Shown here: one piece after another, positions 13,743 to 21,397 of the stretch
Position numbering within the stretch: the first letter of the stretch is position 1
Layout: each line of letters opens with the position of its first letter
From: CAUZSH01 sp963582935
GTDB lineage: Bacteria; Pseudomonadota; Gammaproteobacteria; Francisellales; Francisellaceae
Assembly: GCA_963582935.1 (NCBI GenBank)
Contig: CAUZSH010000020.1
Location: 1-27,518 of the forward strand
Length of the DNA stretch: 27,518 nucleotides
Direction: 5' to 3'
Made by a program: the position numbers and the translations under genes
Notes under the pieces: model-generated
Seen by the model: only the letters and a program-made list of their open reading frames with translations
Database searches by the model: none
Told to the model about the DNA's origin: nothing

Positions 13743-15065
13743 CTATCTACCGTAGCCACTCAAATTCGCTTTCTTTAGCATTGAGTCATACTTCGTAGAC
13801 ATCATATGAGATTGAACTTGTGACATGAAATCCATGATCACTACGACAACAATCAGCAAAGAAGTTCCACCAAAATAGAATGGCACACTCCAGAATTGCA
13901 TCAAAAACATTGGCAATAAACAAACCGCCGTAATATATAAAGAGCCAATCAGCGTCAAGCGGCTCATCACACCATCAATATATTTAGCTGTCTGCTCACC
14001 AGGTCTAATACCAGGAATAAATGCACCTGATTTTTTCAAATTGTCTGCTGTATCTTTGGGGTTAAACACCAACGCTGTATAAAAGAAACAGAAGAAGATG
14101 ACTGCCACGGCAAAAACAATAATATACAAAGGCTGCCCTGGTGCTAACGCCAAACCTACGTCAGTCAGCCAACTCATGCTGCCAGATGCAGATCCAAACC
14201 ACTGTGCAATCGTCGCAGGGAAAAGCATAATAGAAGATGCAAAAATGGGTGGAATAACGCCAGCCATATTAATCTTTAACGGTAAATGGCTTGTTTGGGG
14301 GGCATACATTTTTCGCCCTTGTTGACGCTTTGCATAGTTTACAGTGATGCGACGTTGCGCACGCTCCATAAATATAACAAAAGCTGTCACTGCCAATACG
14401 GTGACGACAATAAACAACAATACAATTAAGCTAATATTACCGTTACGAGTTTGCTCCAAGGTATGTGAAATCGCACTTGGAAGACCTGCTACAATTCCGG
14501 AGAATATAAGCATTGATATCCCATTACCAACCCCACGTTCAGTCATCTGCTCACCAATCCACATCAGGAACATCGCCCCTGTTGTAAGACTAACAGCTGC
14601 TGATATATAGAATGTTAATAGCGGCATTCCAGGCAAAACCAGCCCTTGAGAGACAAGATATTTCGCAATCCCTATAGATTGAAATAGTGCCAAGAAAAAA
14701 GTTGCATATCTGGTGTACTGCGTAATCTTACGCTGCCCAGATTCACCTTCTTTCTTTAGCTCTTCCAATGTTGGGGAAACTGCCGTCATTAACTGGAAAA
14801 TAATAGATGCGGAGATATATGGCATGACGCCCAATGCAAATATGGTCACACGTGACAATGCGCCACCTGAGAACATATTAAACATACCAAGAATTGTGTT
14901 CTCTTGGCTATGGAAAAATCTTGCAATTTCAGCCGTATTAATACCTGGAACAGGTATGTATGAACCCAATCTGAAAATAACAATTCCTAATAGAACAAAA
15001 AGAAGGCGGGATCTTAGCTCTGAAAGACCGCCGCCCTTGTTCATTGATGTGCCTTTATTTGCCAT
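13743..15065 (-). CDS. secY: Protein translocase subunit SecY
   Basis: Central channel subunit of the SecYEG translocon in the inner membrane, used by SecA and by ribosomes. The 440 residues match E. coli SecY (443), with ten predicted membrane segments. Clear marks are LGSYIPVPGIN after segment 1, MFNMFSGGALSRVTIFALGVMPYISASII-type residues around 60-90, GIGNGISMLIF-like VGNGISMLIFSGI, and the cytoplasmic loop FNPKDTADNLKKSGAFIPGIRPG near 335-360. AAGGAAAT precedes the ATG. The gap to rplO is 7 bp and the ribosome-binding site lies beside the rplO stop, so translation is probably coupled. Confidence 0.98.
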   Translation of the reverse strand: MANKGTSMNKGGGLSELRSRLLFVLLGIVIFRLGSYIPVPGINTAEIARFFHSQENTILGMFNMFSGGALSRVTIFALGVMPYISASIIFQLMTAVSPTLEELKKEGESGQRKITQYTRYATFFLALFQSIGIAKYLVSQGLVLPGMPLLTFYISAAVSLTTGAMFLMWIGEQMTERGVGNGISMLIFSGIVAGLPSAISHTLEQTRNGNISLIVLLFIVVTVLAVTAFVIFMERAQRRITVNYAKRQQGRKMYAPQTSHLPLKINMAGVIPPIFASSIMLFPATIAQWFGSASGSMSWLTDVGLALAPGQPLYIIVFAVAVIFFCFFYTALVFNPKDTADNLKKSGAFIPGIRPGEQTAKYIDGVMSRLTLIGSLYITAVCLLPMFLMQFWSVPFYFGGTSLLIVVVVIMDFMSQVQSHMMSTKYDSMLKKANLSGYGR

Positions 15066-15072
15066 ATTTCCT

Positions 15073-15504
15073 TTACTCTACTTTACCGCCAGCAGTTTCA
15101 ATTGCAGCCTTTGCACCTTTAGTACAATGAAGACCATTGATCGTGACTGCTTTTGCAAGGTCACCCTTAGCAATGATTCTCGCCTCTTTGATATCTTTAC
15201 GAACCAAGCCTGCTTGCTTCAAGATATCTAGATCGACAACATCAACCGCTAATGTGTTTAACTCTTCAAGTCTAATTTCAGTAACAAATCTAGATTTTCT
15301 AGAAGTGAAACCAAACTTCGGTAGTCTTCTTTGAAGTGGCATTTGCCCACCCTCAAAACCAACTTTATGGTATCCGCCAGAACGAGCTTTTTGCCCTTTA
15401 TGGCCTCTGCCACATGTTTTGCCTAAACCAGAACCAATACCACGACCCACACGTTTCGGGGATGGTTTGGAACCAGCTGCAGGAGAAAGCGTATTCAATC
15501 TCAT
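15073..15504 (-). CDS. rplO: 50S ribosomal protein L15
   Basis: Late-assembly 50S protein in the central protuberance region. MRLNTLSPAAGSKPSPKRVGRG leads into the Gly-rich GIGSGLGKTCGRGHKGQKAR, then GFEGGQMPLQRRLPKFGF and a C-terminal L15/L18e-type fold ending KGAKAAIETAGGKVE. The frame also opens with an upstream TTG at 15519, but the ATG at 15504 matches the family start exactly and has GAGG nine bases before it, inside the last codons of rpmD. Length 143 (E. coli 144). The gap to rpmD is 4 bp. Confidence 0.97.
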   Translation of the reverse strand: MRLNTLSPAAGSKPSPKRVGRGIGSGLGKTCGRGHKGQKARSGGYHKVGFEGGQMPLQRRLPKFGFTSRKSRFVTEIRLEELNTLAVDVVDLDILKQAGLVRKDIKEARIIAKGDLAKAVTINGLHCTKGAKAAIETAGGKVE

Positions 15505-15508
15505 GATA

Positions 15509-15694
15509 TTAGCCCTCAATTTTTACCATATAAGAAATCTTATTTGCCATGCCTCTGGTGCATGGTGTATCTTCGACTTCTACAGTGTGATTAATCTTAC
15601 GTAAACCTAAACCGCGCGCGCACGCTTTATGTTTTATGAGTCTTCCGTTCAGGCTTTTTACAAGCGTGACCTTCATCGTCTTTTTAGCTGCCAT
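15509..15694 (-). CDS. rpmD: 50S ribosomal protein L30
   Basis: Small 50S protein of 61 residues (E. coli 59) that contacts 23S and 5S rRNA. VTLVKSLNGRLIKHKAC and ARGLGLRKINHTVEVEDTP are the family pattern. AGGGGT lies in the end of rpsE, about six bases before the ATG, so rpsE-rpmD-rplO form a tightly coupled trio with 4-bp gaps. Confidence 0.97.
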   Translation of the reverse strand: MAAKKTMKVTLVKSLNGRLIKHKACARGLGLRKINHTVEVEDTPCTRGMANKISYMVKIEG

Positions 15695-15698
15695 GTCA

Positions 15699-16199
15699 TT
15701 ACCCCTGAATTTCTTCTACAGTTTTGCCACGTTTTTCAGCAAACTCTTCTGGTGAATTGATTTTAGCAAGACCATTAACGGTCGCTCTAACCACATTCAC
15801 AGGGTTCGTTGAACCATAAGTTTTCGCTAGTACGTTGTGAATACCAACTACTTCAAAAACAGAACGCATTGCACCACCGGCAATAATCCCTGTACCTTGA
15901 GAAGCAGGCTTCATAAATACTTTAGAAGCGCCATGATTCGCAGCAGAGGCATACCAAAGCGTATCACCATTTAAGCTCACTGAAACCATATTGCGGCGAG
16001 CATTTTCCATTGCTTTTTGAATAGCAACAGGCACTTCGCGTGATTTACCACGTCCAATTCCAATGCGACCTTTTCCATCACCAACAACCGTTAGTGCGGC
16101 AAAGCTCATGATACGTCCACCTTTTACTGTCTTTGCGTGTCTTTTTACGCTGACAAGTTTTTCGATAAGACCATCACCTTTTTGTGTATCTCTAGTCAT
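15699..16199 (-). CDS. rpsE: 30S ribosomal protein S5
   Basis: S5 lies at the back of the 30S near helix 34 and the mRNA entry, and contributes to decoding accuracy with S4. The N-terminal double-stranded RNA-binding domain shows KTVKGGRIMSFAALTVVGDG and GKSREVPVAIQKAMENARRNM. The C-terminal domain has FMKPASQGTGIIAGGAMRSV and YGSTNPVNVVRATVNGL. A TTG at 16205 is also in frame. The ATG at 16199 is preferred, with AAGG nine bases upstream and 166 residues (E. coli 167). Confidence 0.97.
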   Translation of the reverse strand: MTRDTQKGDGLIEKLVSVKRHAKTVKGGRIMSFAALTVVGDGKGRIGIGRGKSREVPVAIQKAMENARRNMVSVSLNGDTLWYASAANHGASKVFMKPASQGTGIIAGGAMRSVFEVVGIHNVLAKTYGSTNPVNVVRATVNGLAKINSPEEFAEKRGKTVEEIQG

Positions 16200-16213
16200 A
16201 ATCAATCGCCTTA

Positions 16214-16567
16214 TTAAAATTCTAAACCGTTTTCTCTTGCTGAATCAGCAAGCGCTTTTACGCGGCCGTGATATCTAAAGCCAGAGCGATCAAACGCCAC
16301 AGCTTTAACACCATTTTCCTGTGCTCTTTGAGCAATATATTTGCCGACAATCACAGAGGATGAAACATTACCAGTATAGGAACATTCATCTTTAATTACA
16401 GCCTCAACTGTTGATGCAGAAGCAATTACTTTAGCACCGTCACCAGAAATCACTTGAGCATACATATGCTTAGGTGTTCTATGAATACATAGGCGTACCT
16501 GGCTAATTTCTCTCATTTTAATTCTGGTTTTTTTAGCACGACGAAGTCGAGCGGTTTTCTTATCCAT
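16214..16567 (-). CDS. rplR: 50S ribosomal protein L18
   Basis: 5S rRNA-binding protein of the central protuberance, acting with L5 and L25. 117 residues, the E. coli length. The basic N-terminus (MDKKTARLRRAKKTRIKMRE) is followed by LCIHRTPKHMYAQVI, AQRAQENGVKAVAFDRSGFRYHGRVKALAD (residues ~78-108) and the end ARENGLEF. The ribosome-binding site is weak (AGTTAGAG), consistent with coupling to rplF 13 bp upstream. Confidence 0.97.
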   Translation of the reverse strand: MDKKTARLRRAKKTRIKMREISQVRLCIHRTPKHMYAQVISGDGAKVIASASTVEAVIKDECSYTGNVSSSVIVGKYIAQRAQENGVKAVAFDRSGFRYHGRVKALADSARENGLEF

Positions 16568-16580
16568 AGCTCTAACTCAC

Positions 16581-17114
16581 TTATTTCTTCTTAGCTTCTT
16601 TTGTAACGACTCTTTCATCCGCATAGCGGACACCTTTACCTTTATATGGTTCAGGCGGACGATACGCTCTAATTTCAGCAGCCACTTGTCCAACCAACTG
16701 TTTATTAATGCTTTTCAGCACAATTTCAGTTTGACTTGGCGTTTCTGCAGAGACACCTTCAGGAAGGGTATGAGAAACAGGATGAGAGAAACCTAATGTT
16801 AGGTTAACTGCATTACCCTGCACCTTTGCTCTATAGCCAACACCAATCAGCTTCAGCTTTCTTTCATAACCTTCTGATACACCAATAACCATATTGTTAA
16901 TCAATGATCTAGCTGTGCCTGATTGGGCAACAGAGTTTTTAGAAGCATTGTTTGCGGTTATCTTAGCTTCTTTATCAGAAACAGTTAATGAAACCAAGTT
17001 ATGTAACTTATGTGTTAACGTACCTTTAGTGCCTTTTACGACAACTTCACTACCTTTAATTTCCACTGACACGCCAGCAGGAATAATTACAGGCTGTTTT
17101 GCAATTCTTGACAT
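16581..17114 (-). CDS. rplF: 50S ribosomal protein L6
   Basis: L6 sits near the sarcin-ricin loop and the GTPase centre, contacting EF-G and EF-Tu during factor binding. It has two L6 repeats: the first starts SRIAKQPVIIPAGVSVEI, the second carries LTLGFSHPVSHTLPEGV and IRAYRPPEPYKGKGVRYADE. It has 177 residues, as in E. coli, ending in a basic VVTKEAKKK. AGGAG lies nine bases before the ATG. Confidence 0.98.
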   Translation of the reverse strand: MSRIAKQPVIIPAGVSVEIKGSEVVVKGTKGTLTHKLHNLVSLTVSDKEAKITANNASKNSVAQSGTARSLINNMVIGVSEGYERKLKLIGVGYRAKVQGNAVNLTLGFSHPVSHTLPEGVSAETPSQTEIVLKSINKQLVGQVAAEIRAYRPPEPYKGKGVRYADERVVTKEAKKK

Positions 17115-17132
17115 TGTAGTCTCCTGTACTAT

Positions 17133-17525
17133 TTACGCAACGTAACAGATGATTTCACCACCAAAACCTTTAGAGCGCGCTTGACGATCACTCATAAGAC
17201 CTTGTGATGTTGAAACAACTGCGACGCCTAAGCCACCATGAACTTTAGGAAGATCATTCGATGGTTTGTAAACACGTAGCCCTGGGCGACTCACTCGCTT
17301 CAAGAACTCAATAACTGGTTTTTCTTGGTAGTACTTTAAAGTCACTTCCAATGAGCCATTGTTATCTGCGCTGACACTGAAGTCTGCAATAAAGCCTTCA
17401 TCTACCAAAAGCTGTGCAATTGCTTTTTTCTGTTTAGAAAGTGGCATAACAACTTCTTTCTTATTTGCTGTTTGGCCATTTCTAATTCTTGTAAGCATAT
17501 CTGAAATAGGATCTTGCATACTCAT
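17133..17525 (-). CDS. rpsH: 30S ribosomal protein S8
   Basis: S8 binds helix 21 of 16S rRNA and in E. coli also represses the spc operon at the rplE start. 130 residues, as in E. coli. MSMQDPISDMLTRIRNGQ opens it, and RPGLRVYKPSNDLPKVHGGLGVAVVSTSQG plus GFGGEIICYVA close it (residues ~88-130). GAGG lies eight bases before the ATG at 17525. That start also reproduces the E. coli N-terminus, so it is preferred to the Met two codons later. Confidence 0.98.
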   Translation of the reverse strand: MSMQDPISDMLTRIRNGQTANKKEVVMPLSKQKKAIAQLLVDEGFIADFSVSADNNGSLEVTLKYYQEKPVIEFLKRVSRPGLRVYKPSNDLPKVHGGLGVAVVSTSQGLMSDRQARSKGFGGEIICYVA

Positions 17526-17538
17526 AATTGTTACCTCA

Positions 17539-17844
17539 CTACCAACTGGCTTTTTTCAAGCCAGGGATATCACCAACCATTGCGTGCTCACGCAATTTAT
17601 GACGACATAGTCCGAACTTACTATAGACACCATGTGGTCTACCTGTAACGCTACAACGATTACGTCGACGAACAGCTGAGGAGTCAACAGGAAGCTTCTG
17701 TAGCTTAATCTGTGCATCCCACTTTTCGTCATCTGTAGCATTAGAGCTAGAAATAATCGCCTTCAACTCAGATCTCTTCTGAGCGAAACGCGCCACTAGC
17801 CTTTCTCTTTTCTTTTCTCTTTGAACCATGGAAACTTTTGCCAC
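17539..17844 (-). CDS. rpsN: 30S ribosomal protein S14, zinc-free form
   Basis: S14 is in the 30S head near the decoding centre. 101 residues, the long form typical of proteobacteria. The C-terminal part NRCSVTGRPHGVYSKFGLCRHKLRE lacks the paired CxxC of the zinc form. The end DIPGLKKASW is diagnostic. AAGGAGAG lies about six bases before the ATG, and the gap to rplE is 10 bp. Confidence 0.98.
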   Translation of the reverse strand: MAKVSMVQREKKRERLVARFAQKRSELKAIISSSNATDDEKWDAQIKLQKLPVDSSAVRRRNRCSVTGRPHGVYSKFGLCRHKLREHAMVGDIPGLKKASW

Positions 17845-17854
17845 TGCTCTCTCC

Positions 17855-18394
17855 TTATGATTTCAATGGGAAGCTGAATGCTTTCAATAAAGCACGGGCT
17901 TCTTCATCATTTTTTGCAGAAGTTGTGATTGTAATATCAAGACCACGTATTGTGTCAATTTTATCATAATCAATTTCAGCAAAAGAGATTTGCTCACGAA
18001 CACCCATACTATAGTTACCGCGACCATCAAAAGATTTAGCATTTAAACCCCTGAAGTCACGAATACGAGGAATCGTAATTGCAATTAAGCGATCGAAAAA
18101 TTCATACATACGATCGCCACGTAGCGTTACTTTACAGCCAATTGGCCAGCCGTCACGAATCTTAAAGCCAGCAATTGACTTTTTACTCATTGTCACGACA
18201 GGTTTTTGACCCGCAATCGCTTCGAGATCACGCAACGCAAACTGCATGACTTTTTTATCTTTGGAGGCCTCACCAACACCCATATTTAGGGTGATCTTTT
18301 GGATATGAGGAATTTCCATAATATTGCTACTTCCAAGCTCTTTAAGTAGCTTAGGAGCGACTTCTTCTTTGTAAAAAGTTTTAAGCCTTGTCAT
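17855..18394 (-). CDS. rplE: 50S ribosomal protein L5
   Basis: Carries 5S rRNA into the 50S with L18 and forms bridge B1b with S13. 179 residues, as in E. coli. IPHIQKITLNMGVGEA, GQKPVVTMSKKSIAGFKIRDG, GCKVTLRGDRMYEF and FDGRGNYSMGVREQ with EIDYDKID and GLDITITTSA are the family pattern. AGGTG lies eight bases before the ATG. Confidence 0.98.
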   Translation of the reverse strand: MTRLKTFYKEEVAPKLLKELGSSNIMEIPHIQKITLNMGVGEASKDKKVMQFALRDLEAIAGQKPVVTMSKKSIAGFKIRDGWPIGCKVTLRGDRMYEFFDRLIAITIPRIRDFRGLNAKSFDGRGNYSMGVREQISFAEIDYDKIDTIRGLDITITTSAKNDEEARALLKAFSFPLKS

Positions 18395-18405
18395 GATTTA
18401 TTCAC

Positions 18406-18726
18406 CTATACATCAACAAGTTCGTTATTTGACTTAAAATAACGCACTTTTTTACCATCTTCTAAAAACTTGAAACCAACGCGGTCCGCTTTCTCTGTCG
18501 CAGGATTATATAGCGCAACATTAGAGATTTGCAATGGTGCTTCTTTCTCAACGATGCCACCCTCAACCCCTTTTTGCGGGTTAGGCTTCACATGTTTTTT
18601 GACAAAGTTAACACCTTCAACAAGAACTCTATTGCTAGAAGTTACCACGCTAAGAACTGTTCCTCGCATGCCTTTACTTCCACCAGCAACAACGATTACT
18701 TCGTCGCCTTTTCTTATTTTCTTCAT
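18406..18726 (-). CDS. rplX: 50S ribosomal protein L24
   Basis: Assembly-initiator protein at the 5' end of 23S rRNA, near the exit tunnel. The N-terminal KOW motif is MKKIRKGDEVIVVAGGSKG, followed by VEGVNFVKKHVKPNP and GGIVEKEAPLQISNVALYNP. The frame extends to 18768 with a hydrophobic leader unlike L24. The ATG at 18726 with GGAG eight bases upstream gives 106 residues (E. coli 104). It is 13 bp from rplN. Confidence 0.97.
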   Translation of the reverse strand: MKKIRKGDEVIVVAGGSKGMRGTVLSVVTSSNRVLVEGVNFVKKHVKPNPQKGVEGGIVEKEAPLQISNVALYNPATEKADRVGFKFLEDGKKVRYFKSNNELVDV

Positions 18727-18739
18727 ATTAATAACTCCG

Positions 18740-19108
18740 TTATAGCACTTCTGGAGCAAGAGAAACAATTTTCATAAATTGCTCTGTTCTCAACTCCCGA
18801 GTTACCGGACCGAAAATACGCGTACCGATAGGCTGTTTATTTGCGTTAAGAAGAACTGCAGCATTACTGTCAAAACGGATCTTAGATCCATCACGACGGC
18901 GTACACCATGCTTTGTTCTCACAACAACTGCATCATAAACAGTACCTTTTTTAACACGTCCTCTTGGGATCGCCTCTTTCACAGTCACTTTTATGATGTC
19001 ACCAATAAAGGCATATCTTCTGTGAGAACCACCCAAAACTTTAATACACTCAACTCTTCGTGCGCCGCTGTTATCAGCAACTTCAAGCTCAGTTTGCATC
19101 TGAATCAT
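18740..19108 (-). CDS. rplN: 50S ribosomal protein L14
   Basis: Intersubunit-face protein forming bridges to 16S rRNA and the docking site of the silencing factor RsfS. MIQMQTELEVADNSGARRV, KVLGGSHRRYAFIGDIIKVTVKEA and GTRIFGPVTRELR with SLAPEVL are near-identical to the family. 122 residues (E. coli 123). First gene after the internal promoter at 19159-19186, as in the E. coli spc operon. GGAG lies about nine bases upstream. Confidence 0.98.
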   Translation of the reverse strand: MIQMQTELEVADNSGARRVECIKVLGGSHRRYAFIGDIIKVTVKEAIPRGRVKKGTVYDAVVVRTKHGVRRRDGSKIRFDSNAAVLLNANKQPIGTRIFGPVTRELRTEQFMKIVSLAPEVL

Positions 19109-19158
19109 TTCAATTCACTCCATCTGTTAATATCTAACGAGAGATCGAAAGACGCCAA

Positions 19159-19186
19159 ATTATATCAACATCTTTCAAAAAAGCAA
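19159..19186 (-). promoter_or_regulatory. Internal spc-type promoter before rplN
   Basis: On the minus strand, TTGCTT (19181-19186), 16 bases and a perfect TATAAT (19159-19164), with TGA directly before it giving an extended -10. It lies in the 78-bp gap between rpsQ and rplN, just where E. coli has the spc promoter. The predicted start is about 45 bases before the rplN ATG. Confidence 0.75.
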
Positions 19187-19444
19187 CTATTTGGCTTTAC
19201 TAACTACTGATACCAAACGCCATTTCTTTGTTTTTGAATATGGGCGAGTTTCAGTAATTGTAACGGTATCACCTTCGTTGCAAGTATTTTCTTCATCATG
19301 CACATGATACTTTGTTGATTTTTTCACAACTTTTCCATAAACAGGATGCTTTTCTTTACGTTCAACTAATACTGAAATGGTTTTATCCATTTTATCACTA
19401 GTCACTTTACCTTGTAGGGTTCTTAGCTTTGTATCTTCACTCAT
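19187..19444 (-). CDS. rpsQ: 30S ribosomal protein S17
   Basis: Primary binder of the 16S 5' domain. The OB-fold signature is LQGKVTSDKMDKTISVLVER, then HPVYGKVVKKSTKYHVHDE and GDTVTITETRPYSKTKKWRLV. 85 residues (E. coli 84). Its ATG overlaps the rpmC stop as ATGA, so translation is coupled. Last gene of the S10 segment before the internal promoter. Confidence 0.98.
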   Translation of the reverse strand: MSEDTKLRTLQGKVTSDKMDKTISVLVERKEKHPVYGKVVKKSTKYHVHDEENTCNEGDTVTITETRPYSKTKKWRLVSVVSKAK

Positions 19445-19644
19445 TTTTGCTCACCTGAACTATCTTTTTGAGTAATAACAGTATTAATGCGAGCAATGTC
19501 ACGACGAACATTTTTAAGCAAATGATTTTTTGCAAGTTGCCCTGTTCCTTTTTGCATGCGCAAATTAAACTGTTCTTTTAAAAGATCTAACTTAAGATCA
19601 TTTAACTCTTGAACTGATTTTTCTTTAAGTTCTACCGCATTCAT
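19441..19644 (-). CDS. rpmC: 50S ribosomal protein L29
   Basis: Small helical protein beside the tunnel exit, next to the L23 docking site for trigger factor and SRP. 67 residues (E. coli 63). ELKEKSVQELNDLKLDLLKEQFNLRMQ and the KNVRRDIARINTVI helix are the family pattern. It overlaps rplP by one base (TAATG) and rpsQ by four. Confidence 0.98.
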   Translation of the reverse strand: MNAVELKEKSVQELNDLKLDLLKEQFNLRMQKGTGQLAKNHLLKNVRRDIARINTVITQKDSSGEQK

Positions 19645-20057
19645 TACATCACCTTCCTTTCAACGAACGTTGTTGATACTGGGAGCTTAGCTGCAGCAAG
19701 TCGGAATGATTCACGCGCCAACTCTTCGTCTACGCCTTGGATCTCAAACAACATTCTGCCAGGTTGGATTTGGGCAATCCAATACTCTACGCTTCCCTTA
19801 CCCTTACCCATACGAACTTCTAGAGGTTTTTTAGTAATTGGCTTATCAGGGAAAATACGAATCCACACTTGTCCACCACGTTTTATGTGACGGGTAATTG
19901 CACGACGAGCTGCTTCAATTTGCCTTGCTGTAATTCTACCGCGACCGGTAGATTTTAAACCAAACTCACCAAAGCTAACTTTGTTCGCAACCGTCGCTAA
20001 TCCACGGTTACGCATTTTATGCTGCTTACGGAATTTAGTACGTTTAGGTTGTAACAT
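19644..20057 (-). CDS. rplP: 50S ribosomal protein L16
   Basis: Binds near the A-site and helps fix the peptidyl-transferase centre and tRNA elbow. MLQPKRTKFRKQHKMRNRG, FGLKSTGRGRITARQIEAARRAI, GQVWIRIFPDKPITKKPLEVRMGKGKG and FEIQGVDEELARESFRLAAAKLP are typical (137 residues; E. coli 136). The Arg in GKGKGS region is the type of site hydroxylated by RoxA in E. coli. It overlaps rpsC and rpmC by one base each. Confidence 0.98.
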   Translation of the reverse strand: MLQPKRTKFRKQHKMRNRGLATVANKVSFGEFGLKSTGRGRITARQIEAARRAITRHIKRGGQVWIRIFPDKPITKKPLEVRMGKGKGSVEYWIAQIQPGRMLFEIQGVDEELARESFRLAAAKLPVSTTFVERKVM

Positions 20058-20746
20058 TATTTAGCACCTCTTCTGTTTTTGCGAGGTGCGGGTTTTTCTT
20101 CCTGTTGAATAGTTTGACCAGGTAAGACTTCGCCTTTAAATATCCAAACCTTAACACCAATGATACCATATGTTGTCAGTGCTTCTGATGTCGCATAGTC
20201 TATGTTTGCACGAAAAGTATGCAAAGGTACTCGACCTTCACGATACCACTCTGAACGAGCAATTTCAGCACCACCTAGACGGCCACCAACACTAATCTTA
20301 ATGCCTTCAGCGCCCATTTTCATTGCAGACTGTACCGCACGTTTCATTGCACGTCTAAACATGACTCTTTTTTCAAGCTGTTGAGCAACACCATCTGCAA
20401 CAATTTGTGCATCAAGCTCAGGCTTACGAATCTCTTCGATATTAATCTGAACTGGAATACCCATCATCTTGCTAACTTCATTTCTCAATGCATCAACGTC
20501 TTCACCTTTCTTACCAATCACAACACCAGGTCTAGCTGTAAAGATAGTGACCTTAGCATTTTGGGCTGGTCTTTCGATTACGATGCGACTCACTGAAGCA
20601 GAAGCTAACTTTTTATGAATAAAGCTTCTTACTTTCATGTCGACATTTAATTTATCAGCATACCCTTTTTTATCAGAATACCAAACTGATCTCCACTCTG
20701 TGGTGATCCCTAAGCGGATACCGGTTGGATGAACTTTTTGTCCCAT
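20057..20746 (-). CDS. rpsC: 30S ribosomal protein S3
   Basis: Lines the mRNA entry channel with S4 and S5 and aids unwinding of structured mRNA. MGQKVHPTGIRLGI opens it. The KH domain has the GxxG loop in VVIGKKGEDVDALR (residues ~75-88), and the C-terminal domain has GLGGAEIARSEWYREGRVPLHT-like residues (about 155-180). 229 residues (E. coli 233) with a basic tail PAPRKNRRGAK. The gap to rplV is 14 bp. Confidence 0.98.
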   Translation of the reverse strand: MGQKVHPTGIRLGITTEWRSVWYSDKKGYADKLNVDMKVRSFIHKKLASASVSRIVIERPAQNAKVTIFTARPGVVIGKKGEDVDALRNEVSKMMGIPVQINIEEIRKPELDAQIVADGVAQQLEKRVMFRRAMKRAVQSAMKMGAEGIKISVGGRLGGAEIARSEWYREGRVPLHTFRANIDYATSEALTTYGIIGVKVWIFKGEVLPGQTIQQEEKPAPRKNRRGAK

Positions 20747-20760
20747 TATTCGCCCCTTAT

Positions 20761-21093
20761 CTACTTCTCAGCCACTTTCACAGTGATGTGGCATGTTCTT
20801 TTTAATATACGATTTCCGCGACCTTTTGCACGTGCACGAAAGCGCTTCATCGTAGGGCCTACATCAACGTATATTGACGAAATGTATAACTCATCGATGT
20901 CTAGACCTTCATTATGGTCAGCATTTGCAATCGCTGAAGATAAAACACCTTTGATTAAGCCTGATGCTTTCTTTGTACTAAAAGTCAGCAAGTTAATTGC
21001 TTTTTCAACGGGCAAACCGCGCACTTGGTCAGCAACTAGGCGAGCCTTTTGCGCTGACAGTTTTGCGTGTCTTAGTTGAGCTGGAATTTCCAT
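20761..21093 (-). CDS. rplV: 50S ribosomal protein L22
   Basis: Extends a beta-hairpin into the exit tunnel, the site of macrolide-resistance changes and arrest-peptide contacts. 110 residues, as in E. coli. AQKARLVADQVRGLPVEKAINLL, SAIANADHNEGLDIDELYI and the hairpin GPTMKRFRARAKGRGNRI are clear, with no deletion in the hairpin. Confidence 0.98.
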   Translation of the reverse strand: MEIPAQLRHAKLSAQKARLVADQVRGLPVEKAINLLTFSTKKASGLIKGVLSSAIANADHNEGLDIDELYISSIYVDVGPTMKRFRARAKGRGNRILKRTCHITVKVAEK

Positions 21094-21106
21094 GACTTAA
21101 CCTACC

Positions 21107-21385
21107 TTATTTCTTTTTAGCTTTCTTGTCAGCTGCATGCCCACGATAAGTACGTGTCATAGCAAACTCACCCAATTTATATCCAATCATGTTTTCAGTA
21201 ACAAATACTGGCACATGCTGGCGACCGTTATGGACTGCAATAGTCAGACCGATCATGTCAGGAATAATCATAGATCTTCTTGACCATGTCTTAATTGGTT
21301 TTTTACTGTTGGCTTCTTGAGCGTCTATCACCTTTTTAATCAGGTGATGGTCAACAAATGGGCCTTTTTTTAGTGATCTTGACAC
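21107..21385 (-). CDS. rpsS: 30S ribosomal protein S19
   Basis: S19 is in the 30S head, paired with S13, near A-site tRNA. 92 residues, as in E. coli. MSRSLKKGPFVDHHLIKKV, IKTWSRRSMIIPDMIGLTIAVHNGR and YKLGEFAMTRTYRGHA match the family closely. 12-13 bp separate it from rplB and rplV. Confidence 0.98.
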   Translation of the reverse strand: MSRSLKKGPFVDHHLIKKVIDAQEANSKKPIKTWSRRSMIIPDMIGLTIAVHNGRQHVPVFVTENMIGYKLGEFAMTRTYRGHAADKKAKKK

Positions 21386-21397
21386 AATAATTCCCCT

